NCBI RefSeq assembly: GCF_001746415.1
Contig: NZ_MEHJ01000001.1
Location: 3,493,001-3,557,000 of the forward strand
Length of the DNA: 64,000 bases
Direction of reading: 5' to 3'
Origin: Streptomyces agglomeratus
GTDB lineage: Bacteria; Actinomycetota; Actinomycetes; Streptomycetales; Streptomycetaceae
This document shows, piece by piece, positions 39,082 through 47,337 of the stretch. Below the pieces are notes generated by a model that did not search any database, was not told where the DNA came from, and saw nothing but the letters and a program-made list of their open reading frames with translations. The translations under genes were made by a program, and so were the position numbers. How positions within the stretch are numbered: the first letter of the stretch is position 1; each line of letters opens with the position of its first letter.

Positions 39082-39912
39082 ATGACCTCGCTCGCACCGC
39101 TCCTCGCCCTCGGCGCCCTCACCTCCCCCCTCAAGCGCGGCGTCTCCTCCACCGCGCACCTCCCCGCGACCCGCCTCACGGTCCCCGAAGTCCGCTTCGA
39201 CCTCGGCCGGCTGGCGGCGTACGCACGTATCTGCGGCTTCCCCTGCACCGATCCGCTGCCGCTCACCTATCCGCATGTCACCGGCTTCCCGCTCGCCCTG
39301 CGCCTGATGACCCGGCGCGCGTTCCCGCTCCCGCTGACCGGGCTCGTCCACACCGCCGTCTCGATCACCCGCCATCACGCGCTGCGCCCGGACGACCGCC
39401 CCGGACTGACCGTGTACGCCGCGCGACTGACACCCCACCGGCGCGGCACCGAGGTCACCATGGTCACGGAGGCGCGGCTCGCGGGAGTCCTGGTCTGGGA
39501 GTCGCACAGTACGTATCTGGCCCGCCACCGCACGCCCGGGAGCGGCGCCCCCGCCCCCGCGCCCGCCCGGCCCCCCGCCCGGCTGCCCGCCGCCGCTACC
39601 TGGGACCTGCCCGGCAACCTGGGCCGTCGCTACGGCGTGGCCTCCGGCGACCTCAACCCCATCCACCTGCATCCGCTGCCGGCGCGGCTCTTCGGCTTCC
39701 CGCGCGCGATCGCCCACGGCATGTGGACGTTCGCGCGCTGCGTGGCCGAGCTGAACCCCGCCGAGGTGACGACCGTACGGGCGGACTTCAGGGCGCCGGT
39801 CCTGCTCCCGGCCACCGTCACCTACGCGGCGGCGGGCGAGGCGTTCCAGGTGCGCGGCGTGAACGGCCGCGTCCACCTCACCGGAACCCGCGCGCGCTCA
39901 CGCACGGGGTGA
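39082..39912 (+). CDS. MaoC-like hot-dog dehydratase
   Basis: This is a predicted (R)-specific enoyl-CoA hydratase or related hot-dog enzyme. The 276-residue protein has two half-domains; the second carries the hydratase motif YGVASGDLNPIHLHPLPARLFGFPRAIAHGMW (Asp and His near residue 193) typical of MaoC. The N-terminal half appears degenerate, as in two-domain FkbR2/HtdX-like proteins. I choose ATG 39082 (MTSLAPLL), with AGGGAG about 10 nt upstream. The possible substrate is a fatty acyl intermediate, in line with the operator and lipid genes nearby. It converges with TetR, overlapping by 15 nt. Confidence 0.85.
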   Translation: MTSLAPLLALGALTSPLKRGVSSTAHLPATRLTVPEVRFDLGRLAAYARICGFPCTDPLPLTYPHVTGFPLALRLMTRRAFPLPLTGLVHTAVSITRHHALRPDDRPGLTVYAARLTPHRRGTEVTMVTEARLAGVLVWESHSTYLARHRTPGSGAPAPAPARPPARLPAAATWDLPGNLGRRYGVASGDLNPIHLHPLPARLFGFPRAIAHGMWTFARCVAELNPAEVTTVRADFRAPVLLPATVTYAAAGEAFQVRGVNGRVHLTGTRARSRTG

Positions 39913-40548
39913 GGGCGCCCACCGCTGACCGCTCATGAGGTTCTCCAGGCCCGCCCAGGCGAAGTTCATGAGCGTCGCGGCCGTCTCCTTCGCGGAGACA
40001 CCGGGCGTACCGTTCCCCCACGCCGCGAGCGACTCGGCGGCCCCCACGAGCGCGTGGGCGAGGCCCGCGACCTCCCGGTCGGCCAGCTCCGAGTCGCAGT
40101 CCGCCTCGCGCGCCGCGGCCCCGATCAGATACGTGACGAAGCTGACGATCTCCTCGCGCATCACCGCGACCTCGGCGGCGAACGGCTCTCCGTGCGTACG
40201 GGCCTGACTGTGCAGCACCGCCCAGCCGTCCGGGTTCTCGGCGGCGTGCGTGAAGAACGCGCGCAGTCCGGCCCACAGCTGACGGTCCGCCGGTTCGCCG
40301 GGCTCGACACCGGCCCGTACCGCCTCGACCAGAGCGCTCGCCTCACGCCGGATACAGGCCGTGAACAGCTCTTCCTTCGAGTTCAGATAAAGGTAGACGA
40401 GCGGCTTCGACACCCCGGCCAGCTCGGCGATCTCGTCCATCGACGCGGCCCGGTAGCCCCGCTGTCCGAAGGTCTGCACGGCGGCGTCCATCATCTGCCG
40501 CTCACGCACGGCACGCGGCATCCGCTTGCCCTTCACAGCACCACCCAC
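39898..40548 (-). CDS. TetR-family transcriptional regulator
   Basis: The 216-residue protein has an N-terminal helix-turn-helix (about residues 14-60: RERQMMDAAVQTFGQRGYRAASMDEIAELAGVSKPLVYLYLNSKEELF). The helical ligand-binding domain is all-alpha with no similarity I can assign to a ligand. I take GTG 40548 because GGAGAGG lies about 9 nt upstream. GTG 40536 and ATG 40521 are in-frame alternatives. The palindrome before the MaoC gene is a possible target. Confidence 0.88.
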   Translation of the reverse strand: MGGAVKGKRMPRAVRERQMMDAAVQTFGQRGYRAASMDEIAELAGVSKPLVYLYLNSKEELFTACIRREASALVEAVRAGVEPGEPADRQLWAGLRAFFTHAAENPDGWAVLHSQARTHGEPFAAEVAVMREEIVSFVTYLIGAAAREADCDSELADREVAGLAHALVGAAESLAAWGNGTPGVSAKETAATLMNFAWAGLENLMSGQRWAPSPRA

Positions 40549-40619
40549 GTCCCGGATCCTCTCCCCACCCCAACGGCTGCCCCGCGGCAAGCCTACGGCG
40601 CCCCCGCGCCCCGAAGCCC

Positions 40620-40654
40620 AAGTGCCCCTGGGCGCAAGGCGTCCAGGGGCACTT
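40620..40654. terminator. Hairpin terminator after the dicarboxylate symporter
   Basis: Arms AAGTGCCCCTGG (40620-40631) and inverse (40643-40654) are perfect, and inner G-C pairs extend the stem. It lies about 30 nt past the symporter stop and before the TetR gene, which runs the same way. Confidence 0.8.
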
Positions 40655-40682
40655 CGAGGGGTCCGCGCTCGGGGCGCGGAGG

Positions 40683-42068
40683 TCACGCGGTGACCGGCAC
40701 GGCGACCTTCTCGTCGGCGTCACGCACGTCGTCACGCCCGGCGTCACGCCCGTCCTCGTACGCGTCGACCGGCGAAGCCGAAGCCGAGTTGTACGCGTCG
40801 TGGTCGAGGATCTTCTCCCGCGCCGAGACGATGACCGGCACGAGAGCCTGGCCCGCGACGTTCGTCGCCGTCCGCATCATGTCCAGGATCGGGTCGATCG
40901 CCATCAGCAGGCCCACGCCCTCCAGCGGCAGACCCAGCGTCGAGAGGGTCAGCGTCAGCATGACCGTCGCGCCCGTCAGGCCGGCCGTGGCGGCCGAGCC
41001 GATGACGGAGACGAAGGCGATCAGCAGGTAGTCCTGGATGCCGAGCTGCACATCGAAGATCTGCGCGATGAAGATCGCTGCGAGCGCCGGGTAGATCGCG
41101 GCGCAGCCGTCCATCTTGGTCGTCGCGCCGAACGGCACGGCGAAGGACGCGTACTCCTTCGGCACACCGAGGCGCTCGGTGACGCGCTGGGTGACCGGCA
41201 TGGTGCCGACCGAGGAGCGGGAGACGAAGGCGAGCTGGATCGCGGGCCAGGCACCCTTGAAGAACTGGACCGGGTTGACCTTGGCGACCGTCGCGAGGAG
41301 CAGCGGGTAGACACCGAACAGCACGATGGCGCAGCCGATGTAGACGTCGGCGGTGAAGGTCGCGTACTTGCTGATCAGGTTCCAGCCGTAGTCGGCGATG
41401 GCGAAGCCGATGAGGCCGACCGTACCGATGGGCGCGAGGCGGATGACCCACCACAGGGCCTTCTGGAGCAGCTCCAGGACCGAGTTGCTGAGCTTGAGGA
41501 TCGGCTCGGCCTTCTCACCGAGCTGGAGGGCGGCGATTCCGGCGACGGCGGCCATGAAGACGATCTGGAGCACGTTCAGTTCGGTGAACGGCGTGATGAC
41601 GTCGGTCGGCACGATGCCGGTCAGGAAGTCGATCCAGGAGCCGGAGCCCTCGGGCTTCTGGCCGTCCTTCGGGGTGAGACCCGTACCGGCGCCCGGGTTG
41701 GTGACCAGGCCGATCGCGATGCCGATGGCGACCGCGATCAGCGACGTGATCATGAACCAGAGCAGTGTGCGCGAGGCCAGCCGGGCGGCGTTGTTGACCT
41801 TGCGGAGGTTGGTGATCGACACCAGGATCGCGAAGAAGACGAGCGGCGCGACGGCCAGCTTGAGGAGCTGGACGAAGATGCCGCCGACCTGCTCCAGCGT
41901 CGTCTTGAGCCAACTGACGTCCTGGCTGCGCGCGAGCCAGCCGAGGAGGACGCCCAGGACCAGACCGGCGATGATCTGGGCCCAGAAGGGGAACTTGTCG
42001 GATATCCGGAAGCGGGTCTTCTGCTTCTGGGGCGCGCTGTCGGGCGCGGTCGCGGAGTTCGCGGACAC
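40683..42068 (-). CDS. Dicarboxylate/amino acid:cation symporter
   Basis: This is a membrane carrier of the DctA/GltP (DAACS) family, importing C4-dicarboxylates or glutamate/aspartate with H+ or Na+. The 461-residue protein shows the serine-rich reentrant loop FVSRSSVGTMPVT and the binding motif VPFGATTKMDGCAAIYPALAAIFIAQ. MAIDPILDMMRTATNVAGQALV in the last helices is also conserved. The acidic C-terminal tail is rich in Asp. Start: GTG 42068 has GGAG 7 nt upstream, better than the GTG at 42074. A palindrome 250 bp upstream may control it. Confidence 0.93.
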   Translation of the reverse strand: MSANSATAPDSAPQKQKTRFRISDKFPFWAQIIAGLVLGVLLGWLARSQDVSWLKTTLEQVGGIFVQLLKLAVAPLVFFAILVSITNLRKVNNAARLASRTLLWFMITSLIAVAIGIAIGLVTNPGAGTGLTPKDGQKPEGSGSWIDFLTGIVPTDVITPFTELNVLQIVFMAAVAGIAALQLGEKAEPILKLSNSVLELLQKALWWVIRLAPIGTVGLIGFAIADYGWNLISKYATFTADVYIGCAIVLFGVYPLLLATVAKVNPVQFFKGAWPAIQLAFVSRSSVGTMPVTQRVTERLGVPKEYASFAVPFGATTKMDGCAAIYPALAAIFIAQIFDVQLGIQDYLLIAFVSVIGSAATAGLTGATVMLTLTLSTLGLPLEGVGLLMAIDPILDMMRTATNVAGQALVPVIVSAREKILDHDAYNSASASPVDAYEDGRDAGRDDVRDADEKVAVPVTA

Positions 42069-42319
42069 GGACACACTCCGTTGATGACGTACGGCGATAC
42101 GGGGACGGGGGTGCGGCGGCCGTGAGCTGCACGGGACGTGCTGGAGCCGTGGGCGGTCGCCGCTGCGTGATGTCGCTTCTGATGTCAGATGTGGCGGCGA
42201 CAGGCCGCGGACATGCAGCGGCAGAGATCGACATGGAGGCGCGCCACCAGCACGAGCGGGACGCTCGTGTCAGGGGAGTGCGCGGCTGCTGTCGTCATGC
42301 CGAGAACGTTAACACTTGT

Positions 42320-42338
42320 ACTTTGAGAACATCAAAGT
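42320..42338. promoter_or_regulatory. AT-rich palindrome ACTTTGA-N5-TCAAAGT
   Basis: Perfect 7-bp half-sites (42320-42326, 42332-42338) with a 5-bp centre in an otherwise GC-rich region, about 250 bp upstream of the symporter start. The symmetry and A/T content resemble MarR-family operators, but no MarR gene is adjacent. Confidence 0.55.
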
Positions 42339-42393
42339 TATTCTTTGGGTACGCGCCCCCGCGCACCGCCCCGCTCCACCCCGCACACGCCAA

Positions 42394-42429
42394 CACCCCG
42401 GCCCCGGACGGGTGTCCGGGACCGGGGTG
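42394..42429. terminator. Terminator after the DUF4229 gene
   Basis: 16-bp arms (42394-42409, 42414-42429) with a single A-C mismatch and a 4-nt loop, 40 nt past the stop of the minus-strand DUF4229 gene. Confidence 0.75.
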
Positions 42430-42468
42430 CCGGTCGGGCTGCTGAGTGTGACGTACCTTACGCGGCGC

Positions 42469-42759
42469 CTACTGCGTCAGGCCGTCCTCCTGGTTGCGGT
42501 TGGACTCCAGCCGGGCCTTCGCGCTGTCCACGCGCTCGACGATCCGCTCGGACATCGCGTCCCGCTGCTTGCGCAGCAGCACGAAGCTGAGCGGCGCGGA
42601 GACCACGATGGCGAGCATCAGGACCCACAGGAGGTTGGAGTCGCCGAGGCCGGCCGGGACCACGCCGAAGTGGACCAGGCCCCAGATGACGAAGAAGCAG
42701 GCGACGAAGACGCCCAGGCGCATGGCGGTGTAGCGGATCGTTGCGTGCTTGGTGCTCAC
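42469..42759 (-). CDS. DUF4229 small membrane protein
   Basis: The 96-residue protein has two helices (about 8-30, LGVFVACFFVIWGLVHFG, and 38-58, LLWVLMLAIVVSAPLSFVLL), then a charged KQRDAMSERI tail. This matches the actinobacterial DUF4229 family often found among menaquinone genes. Function is unknown. It starts at GTG 42759, with AAGG 6 nt upstream; the reading from 42783 has no ribosome site. Confidence 0.85.
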   Translation of the reverse strand: MSTKHATIRYTAMRLGVFVACFFVIWGLVHFGVVPAGLGDSNLLWVLMLAIVVSAPLSFVLLRKQRDAMSERIVERVDSAKARLESNRNQEDGLTQ

Positions 42760-42839
42760 GGGGGACCTTCTTCTCAACGGCACCTAAAGGGTCCCTACCA
42801 GTCAAGCACAGGCCCTCGGCAAGCCTGCCGGGCCCCCGG

Positions 42840-43364
42840 TCATTCCAGCGGCAGCAGCATGACGATGTCGTCGCGGTCGTCCCCCGGGGCGACCCGGATC
42901 GCGCCGGGCACCCGCCCGACCTCCTTGTAGCCGCAGCAGCCGTAGAAGCGGTCGACCCCGGTGCCGCCGCGGCAGGTCAGCCGTATCGCGTCGATGCCCT
43001 CGAAGCCGCGCACCGCCGCCTCCACCGCCGCCATCAGGTCACGTCCGTACCCCTTGCCCTGGTGGGCGGGGTGGACCATGACCGTGTAGAGCCACACCCA
43101 GTGCCGCATCAGCCGGTGCGTGTTGTGCGTGATGAAGGCCGTCGCCGCGACCGCGCCGTCCTCGTCGTACCCGACGAGCAGCCGCGTGCGGCCGTCGCTC
43201 ATCGCCGTCAGGTGCTTGACCCACTCGGGCCGGATGTCGTCGGGCGTCACGGGCGGTACGAATCCGACGGCGCCGCCCGCGTTGGAGACGTCCGCCCACA
43301 GGGCGAGGACGCCGTCGCGCAGTCCGGGGCCGGTCCGCGGGTCGAGTTCGAAGGTCAGCGGCAT
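42840..43364 (-). CDS. GNAT-family N-acetyltransferase
   Basis: The 174-residue protein has the acetyl-CoA-binding motif A, VWLYTVMVHPAHQGKGYGRDLMAAVEAAVRG (Gln/Arg-x-x-Gly-x-Gly pattern at about residue 103-108). GVDRFYGCCGYKEVGRVPG in motif B is typical. The acceptor substrate is unknown. Same strand as udgX, 19 nt after it, so probably in one transcript. Confidence 0.9.
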   Translation of the reverse strand: MPLTFELDPRTGPGLRDGVLALWADVSNAGGAVGFVPPVTPDDIRPEWVKHLTAMSDGRTRLLVGYDEDGAVAATAFITHNTHRLMRHWVWLYTVMVHPAHQGKGYGRDLMAAVEAAVRGFEGIDAIRLTCRGGTGVDRFYGCCGYKEVGRVPGAIRVAPGDDRDDIVMLLPLE

Positions 43365-43383
43365 GCGTTCGACGATAAACGGG

Positions 43384-44061
43384 TCAGCCGATCGCCCGCG
43401 CCGCTATCCGCAGATCGGACACCAGGCCCTCGTACGCCGCCTCGCGGTCGTCGGCGCGCAGCACGGCGGAGGGGTGGATGGTGGCCAGCACGCTCTCCCC
43501 GCGCCCCTCGAAGGGGAGCAGCATCCCGCGCTGCTCGGTGACCCGGAAGGAGGAGCCGAGCAGCGCCTTCCCGGCGGTCGCGCCCAGGACGACGATGATC
43601 TCCGGGTCGACCACGCGCAGTTCGGCGTCGAGCCACGGCTTGCAGGCGGTCATCTCGCGCAGGTTGGGGGCCTTGTGGATGCGGCGCTTGCCGCGCTCCG
43701 GGACGACCTCGAACTTGAAGTGCTTGACGGCGTTGGTGACGTACGTGTCGTCCGGGTCGATCCCCGCCTCGTCCAGGGCCCGCGTCAGCACCTTGCCCGC
43801 GGGGCCGACGAACGGCCGGCCCTGCCGGTCCTCCTGGTCCCCGGGCTGCTCGCCGAGCAGCAGGACCCGGGCGTGGGCGTTGCCGGCGCCGAAGACGGTC
43901 CGGGTCGCGTCCCGGTGCAGCGGGCAGCCGCGGCAGCCGGCCGCGGCCTCGCGCAGTCCGGGGAGACCGGCACGGCCGCCGGGGAGGAAGGGCTCGGCGG
44001 TGTACGCGTCCTCGGGCGCCCCGCTGCCGCTTCCGGCAGGACCCGCGCTGCGACTGGCCAT
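43384..44061 (-). CDS. udgX: UdgX-type uracil-DNA glycosylase
   Basis: The 225-residue protein is of the family 4-like UDG fold, with CRGCPL (Cys43, Cys46) for the iron-sulfur cluster. Motif A is GEQPGDQEDRQGRPFVGPAG and motif B region is TIHPSAVLR. The insert KRRIH (residues 125-129) is the hallmark of UdgX, whose His forms a covalent bond to the DNA after uracil removal (known for the mycobacterial enzyme). His129 is that residue here. Only three Cys (43, 46, 140) are present, so the fourth cluster ligand is not Cys. Start ATG 44061 is preferred to the TTG-initiated extension to 44103. Confidence 0.9.
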   Translation of the reverse strand: MASRSAGPAGSGSGAPEDAYTAEPFLPGGRAGLPGLREAAAGCRGCPLHRDATRTVFGAGNAHARVLLLGEQPGDQEDRQGRPFVGPAGKVLTRALDEAGIDPDDTYVTNAVKHFKFEVVPERGKRRIHKAPNLREMTACKPWLDAELRVVDPEIIVVLGATAGKALLGSSFRVTEQRGMLLPFEGRGESVLATIHPSAVLRADDREAAYEGLVSDLRIAARAIG

Positions 44062-44139
44062 GCGGCCCGGGTACCCGCCGGACCGCCGGCCCACACCCCA
44101 CAAATCACCACAAACGGACGCAGGGGCGCCCGTGCGGTG

Positions 44140-45303
44140 TCAGACGCGCATCGCCTGCGGCGACTCGCGGCGGTCGGCCTCCGGGCCCGGGTACTCGCGG
44201 ATGATCTCGTACCGGGTATTGCGCTCCACCGGGCGGAACCCTGCGTCCCGGATCAGCTCCAGCAGGTCCTCGCGGCCCAGCTTGTTCGGCGTGCCGTAGT
44301 TGTCCGCGTCGTGCGTGATCTTGTACTCGACGACCGAGCCGTCCATGTCGTCCGCGCCGTGCTGGAGCGCGAGCTGCGAGGTCTGCACGCCGTGCATGAC
44401 CCAGAAGACCTTGACGTGCGGCACGTTGTCGAACAGCAGCCGCGAGACCGCGAACGTCTTCAGCACGTCGACGCCGCTCGCCATCGTCGTACGGGCCTGA
44501 AGGCGGTTGCGGATCTTGCCGTCCTTCATGTCCTCGAAGTCGTGCTGGTAGCGCAGCGGGATGAAGACCTGGAAACCGCCGGTCTCGTCCTGGAGCTCGC
44601 GCAGCCGCAGCACGTGGTCCACGCGGTGGCGCGGCTCCTCGATGTGCCCGTACAGCATGGTCGAGGGGGTCTTGAGGCCCTTCTCGTGCGCCAGGCGGTG
44701 GATCCGCGACCAGTCCTCCCAGTGGGTGCGGTGGTCCACGATGTGCTGGCGGACCTCCCAGTCGAAGATCTCCGCGCCGCCGCCGGTCAGCGACTCCAGA
44801 CCGGCCTCGATCAGCTCGTCCAGGATCTCGGAGGCCGGCATGCCGGAGATCGTCTCGAAGTGGTGGATCTCGGTCGCCGTGAACGCCTTCAGCGAGACGT
44901 TCGGCAGCGCCTTCTTCAGCTCGCTCAGCGACCGCGGGTAGTAGCGCCACGGGAGGCTGGGGTGCAGGCCGTTGACGATGTGCAGCTCGGTGAGGTTCTC
45001 GTTCTCCATCGCCTTGGCGAGCTTGACGGCTTCCTCGATGCGCATCGTGTACGCGTCCTTCTCGCCCGGCTTGCGCTGGAACGAGCAGTACGCGCACGAC
45101 GCGGTGCACACGTTCGTCATGTTGAGGTGACGGTTGACGTTGAAGTGGACGACGTCGCCGTTCTTGCGCGTACGCACCTCATGGGCGAGGCCGCCCAGCC
45201 AGGCCAGGTCGTCGGACTCGTAGAGGGCGATGCCGTCCTCGCGGGTCAGCCGCTCCCCGGCCCGGACCTTCTGCTCCAGCTCGCGCTTCAGCCCCGCGTC
45301 CAT
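44140..45303 (-). CDS. mqnE: Aminofutalosine synthase
   Basis: This radical SAM enzyme joins 3-enolpyruvylbenzoate with S-adenosylmethionine to form aminofutalosine in menaquinone synthesis. The 387-residue protein has the CxxxCxxC motif TNVCTASCAYCSF (Cys66, 70, 73), then ELHIVNGLHPSLPWRYYP and SLTGGGAEIFDWEVR, which are MqnE hallmarks. The start ATG 45303 has GGGAGG upstream. It precedes udgX, with 78 nt between. Confidence 0.96.
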   Translation of the reverse strand: MDAGLKRELEQKVRAGERLTREDGIALYESDDLAWLGGLAHEVRTRKNGDVVHFNVNRHLNMTNVCTASCAYCSFQRKPGEKDAYTMRIEEAVKLAKAMENENLTELHIVNGLHPSLPWRYYPRSLSELKKALPNVSLKAFTATEIHHFETISGMPASEILDELIEAGLESLTGGGAEIFDWEVRQHIVDHRTHWEDWSRIHRLAHEKGLKTPSTMLYGHIEEPRHRVDHVLRLRELQDETGGFQVFIPLRYQHDFEDMKDGKIRNRLQARTTMASGVDVLKTFAVSRLLFDNVPHVKVFWVMHGVQTSQLALQHGADDMDGSVVEYKITHDADNYGTPNKLGREDLLELIRDAGFRPVERNTRYEIIREYPGPEADRRESPQAMRV

Positions 45304-45355
45304 GTACGGCCGCCTCCCATATGTCTACGTAAAACAGGCTCCACCCAAGGTACGC

Positions 45356-45811
45356 CTAGCCCTCTTCGGGCAGTTCCCCGACCCGGTTCTCCCACTTCGT
45401 GGAGAGCACGATCGTCGTCCGCGTCCGCGAGACGCCCCGCGTGCCGGACAGCCGGCGGATCGTCTTCTCCAGGCCGTCGACGTCACCCGCCCGGATCTTG
45501 AGCATGTACGAGTCGTCGCCCGCGATGAACCAGCAGTCCTCGATCTCCGCCAGATCGCGCAGCCTGCGGGCCACGTCCTCGTGGTCCGCCGCGTCCGACA
45601 GCGAGATGCCGATCAGGGCGGTGACGCCGAGACCCAGCGACTTGGCGTCGACCGTGGCGCGGTAGCCGGTGATGACACCCGCCGCCTCCAGACGGTTGAT
45701 GCGGTCGGTGACGCTGGGGCCCGAGAGGCCGACGAGCCGCCCGAGTTCGGCGTACGACGCCCTGCCGTTCTCCCTGAGAGCCTGGATGAGCTGCCTGTCC
45801 ACGGCGTCCAT
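45356..45811 (-). CDS. Lrp/AsnC-family transcriptional regulator
   Basis: The 151-residue protein has an N-terminal helix-turn-helix (MDAVDRQLIQALRENGRASYAELGRLVGLSGPSVTDRINRLEAAGVI). A C-terminal RAM-type ligand domain has the segment CWFIAGDDSYMLKIRAGDVDGLE. Relatives respond to amino acids. The start ATG 45811 (MDAVDRQ) has GAAGG about 10 nt upstream; ATG 45829 lacks a ribosome site. It lies just upstream of mqnE on the same strand, but control of quinone genes is only a guess. Confidence 0.92.
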   Translation of the reverse strand: MDAVDRQLIQALRENGRASYAELGRLVGLSGPSVTDRINRLEAAGVITGYRATVDAKSLGLGVTALIGISLSDAADHEDVARRLRDLAEIEDCWFIAGDDSYMLKIRAGDVDGLEKTIRRLSGTRGVSRTRTTIVLSTKWENRVGELPEEG

Positions 45812-45932
45812 ATGCCTGAAGCCTTCCATTGTTCAGCGATACCGCGAGTTTATGTGTGCCATCAAAGGCGCGCAGGGCTCAACGCCCCGCGAAGTCTTGC
45901 AGACGATCAAGGTCGGCGTACGGGCCCGCCCG

Positions 45933-46637
45933 CTAGTCCTCGCGGGAGCCGCCGATCTCTCCCTCCCAGCGGCGGTACAGGCGGTGCGGCACCCCGGCCG
46001 CGTCCAGCACCCGCCCGGCGACGAAGTCCACCAGATCCTGGATGTGCGTCGCCCCCGCGTAGAACGCCGGGGAGGCCGGCAGCACCACGGCGCCCGCCTC
46101 GTCCAGCGCCACCATGTGCCTGAGGGTCTGGCCGCTCAGCGGCGTCTCGCGCACGGCCACCACGAGCGGGCGCCGCTCCTTGAGCGTCACGCTCGCCACC
46201 CGTTGCAGCAGGTCCTTCGACAGCCCCAGCGCGACCCCGGCCACGCTCGCCGTCGACGCCGGGACGATCAGCATCCCCTTGGCCGGGTACGAGCCCGAGG
46301 ACGGCCCGGCGGCGAGATCCCCGGCCGCCCAGTACCGCACGTCGCCGACGTCGGCCGTGAACGTGCCGGGCTTCCCGTCCGCGCCGCGCGCCAGCCAGGT
46401 GCGCAGGTCCTCCTGCCAGTGCGCGTCCCGGAACGCGATCCCGGTCTCGTCCAGCAGAGTCAGCCGCGAGGCCCGGCTGACCACCAGGTCCACGCTCTCC
46501 CCCGCGTCCCGCAGGCCGCGCAGCACGGCGGCGGCGTACGGCGTGCCGGACGCGCCGGAGACACCGACGACCCAGGGGCGGCGCGGCGACTGCGGCTGCC
46601 GCCCCGGCTGCTGACTGCGTGCATGTCCTGACTCCAC
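45933..46637 (-). CDS. ubiX: Flavin prenyltransferase, UbiX family (MqnM-type)
   Basis: This enzyme makes prenylated FMN, the cofactor of UbiD-type decarboxylases. The 234-residue protein has the family's start VVGVSGASGTPYAAAVLRGL, LIVPASTASVAGVALGLSKDLLQRVASVTLKERRPLVV and MVALDEAGAVVLPASPAFY. A UbiD-like decarboxylase (mqnL) lies 1.6 kb away, its obvious client. It starts at GTG 46637, leaving an N-terminal tail of about 20 charged residues. Confidence 0.92.
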   Translation of the reverse strand: MESGHARSQQPGRQPQSPRRPWVVGVSGASGTPYAAAVLRGLRDAGESVDLVVSRASRLTLLDETGIAFRDAHWQEDLRTWLARGADGKPGTFTADVGDVRYWAAGDLAAGPSSGSYPAKGMLIVPASTASVAGVALGLSKDLLQRVASVTLKERRPLVVAVRETPLSGQTLRHMVALDEAGAVVLPASPAFYAGATHIQDLVDFVAGRVLDAAGVPHRLYRRWEGEIGGSRED

Positions 46638-46740
46638 GTGCCCGACCTTATCCGGGCGGCCGGGAGCGGAACCGAGTCAGGTGCCCGGGACGTTCCACTG
46701 ACAGGCCGTATACCGGCCGTACGCACCGCAGGGGGATGCC

Positions 46741-47337
46741 ATGCCACCGACCGACGTGGACCAGGGCCGCGGCCGGAGCCGTCCGGCCCGGACCGCCGCC
46801 GTACTGATGCTCGGCTGGGTCGCGCTGCTGTGGGTGCTGGAGGCGCTGGACACCGCGACCGGAGCGCTGCACACGTACGGGCTGAGCCCGCGCGAGGTGG
46901 GCGAGCTGCGCGACGTGCTGCCGATGTCGTTCCTGCACCACGGCTTCGACCACCTCGCCTCGAACACCGTGCCGCTGCTGATCCTCGGCTTCCTGGCCGC
47001 CCTGGGCGGGATACGCCGCTTCGCGGGCGTGGTCCTCACGATCATGCTCGTGGGCGGTCTCGGGGTCTGGCTCACCGCCCCCGAGTACTCCGTCACGGCG
47101 GGCGCGTCGGTCGTCGTGTTCGGCCTGCTCGGCTACCTGCTGGTCCGCGGCTTCGTCGACCGCAGCACGCGCGACATCGTGATCGGCCTGCTGGTCGCGG
47201 TGTTCTACGGCTCGCTGCTGTGGGGCGTCCTGCCGACGAACACCGCCGTCAGCTGGCAGGGCCACCTGTTCGGACTGATCGGCGGCGTGCTCGCCGCCTT
47301 CCTCTTCCGGCGCCGGGCACCCGTCCTCACACCGTGA
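46741..47337 (+). CDS. Rhomboid-family intramembrane serine protease
   Basis: This membrane protease cuts transmembrane substrates. The 198-residue protein has six predicted helices. The catalytic Ser123 lies in TAGASVVVFG and His175 in WQGHLFGLIGG, with the HHGFDHLASN loop (His and Asn75) in helix 2. It is a minimal, six-helix rhomboid with no added domains. It sits opposite to the flanking ubiX and mqnP genes and its end overlaps mqnP by 11 nt. Substrate unknown. Confidence 0.9.
   Translation: MPPTDVDQGRGRSRPARTAAVLMLGWVALLWVLEALDTATGALHTYGLSPREVGELRDVLPMSFLHHGFDHLASNTVPLLILGFLAALGGIRRFAGVVLTIMLVGGLGVWLTAPEYSVTAGASVVVFGLLGYLLVRGFVDRSTRDIVIGLLVAVFYGSLLWGVLPTNTAVSWQGHLFGLIGGVLAAFLFRRRAPVLTP

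Larger units (their letters stand above)
42069..42468. other. 400-bp region upstream of the symporter gene
   Basis: No credible gene. It contains an A/T-rich island (about 42305-42350) with the palindrome listed at 42320, and the terminator of the next gene at 42394-42429. The symporter promoter is presumably left of the island. Confidence 0.6.
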
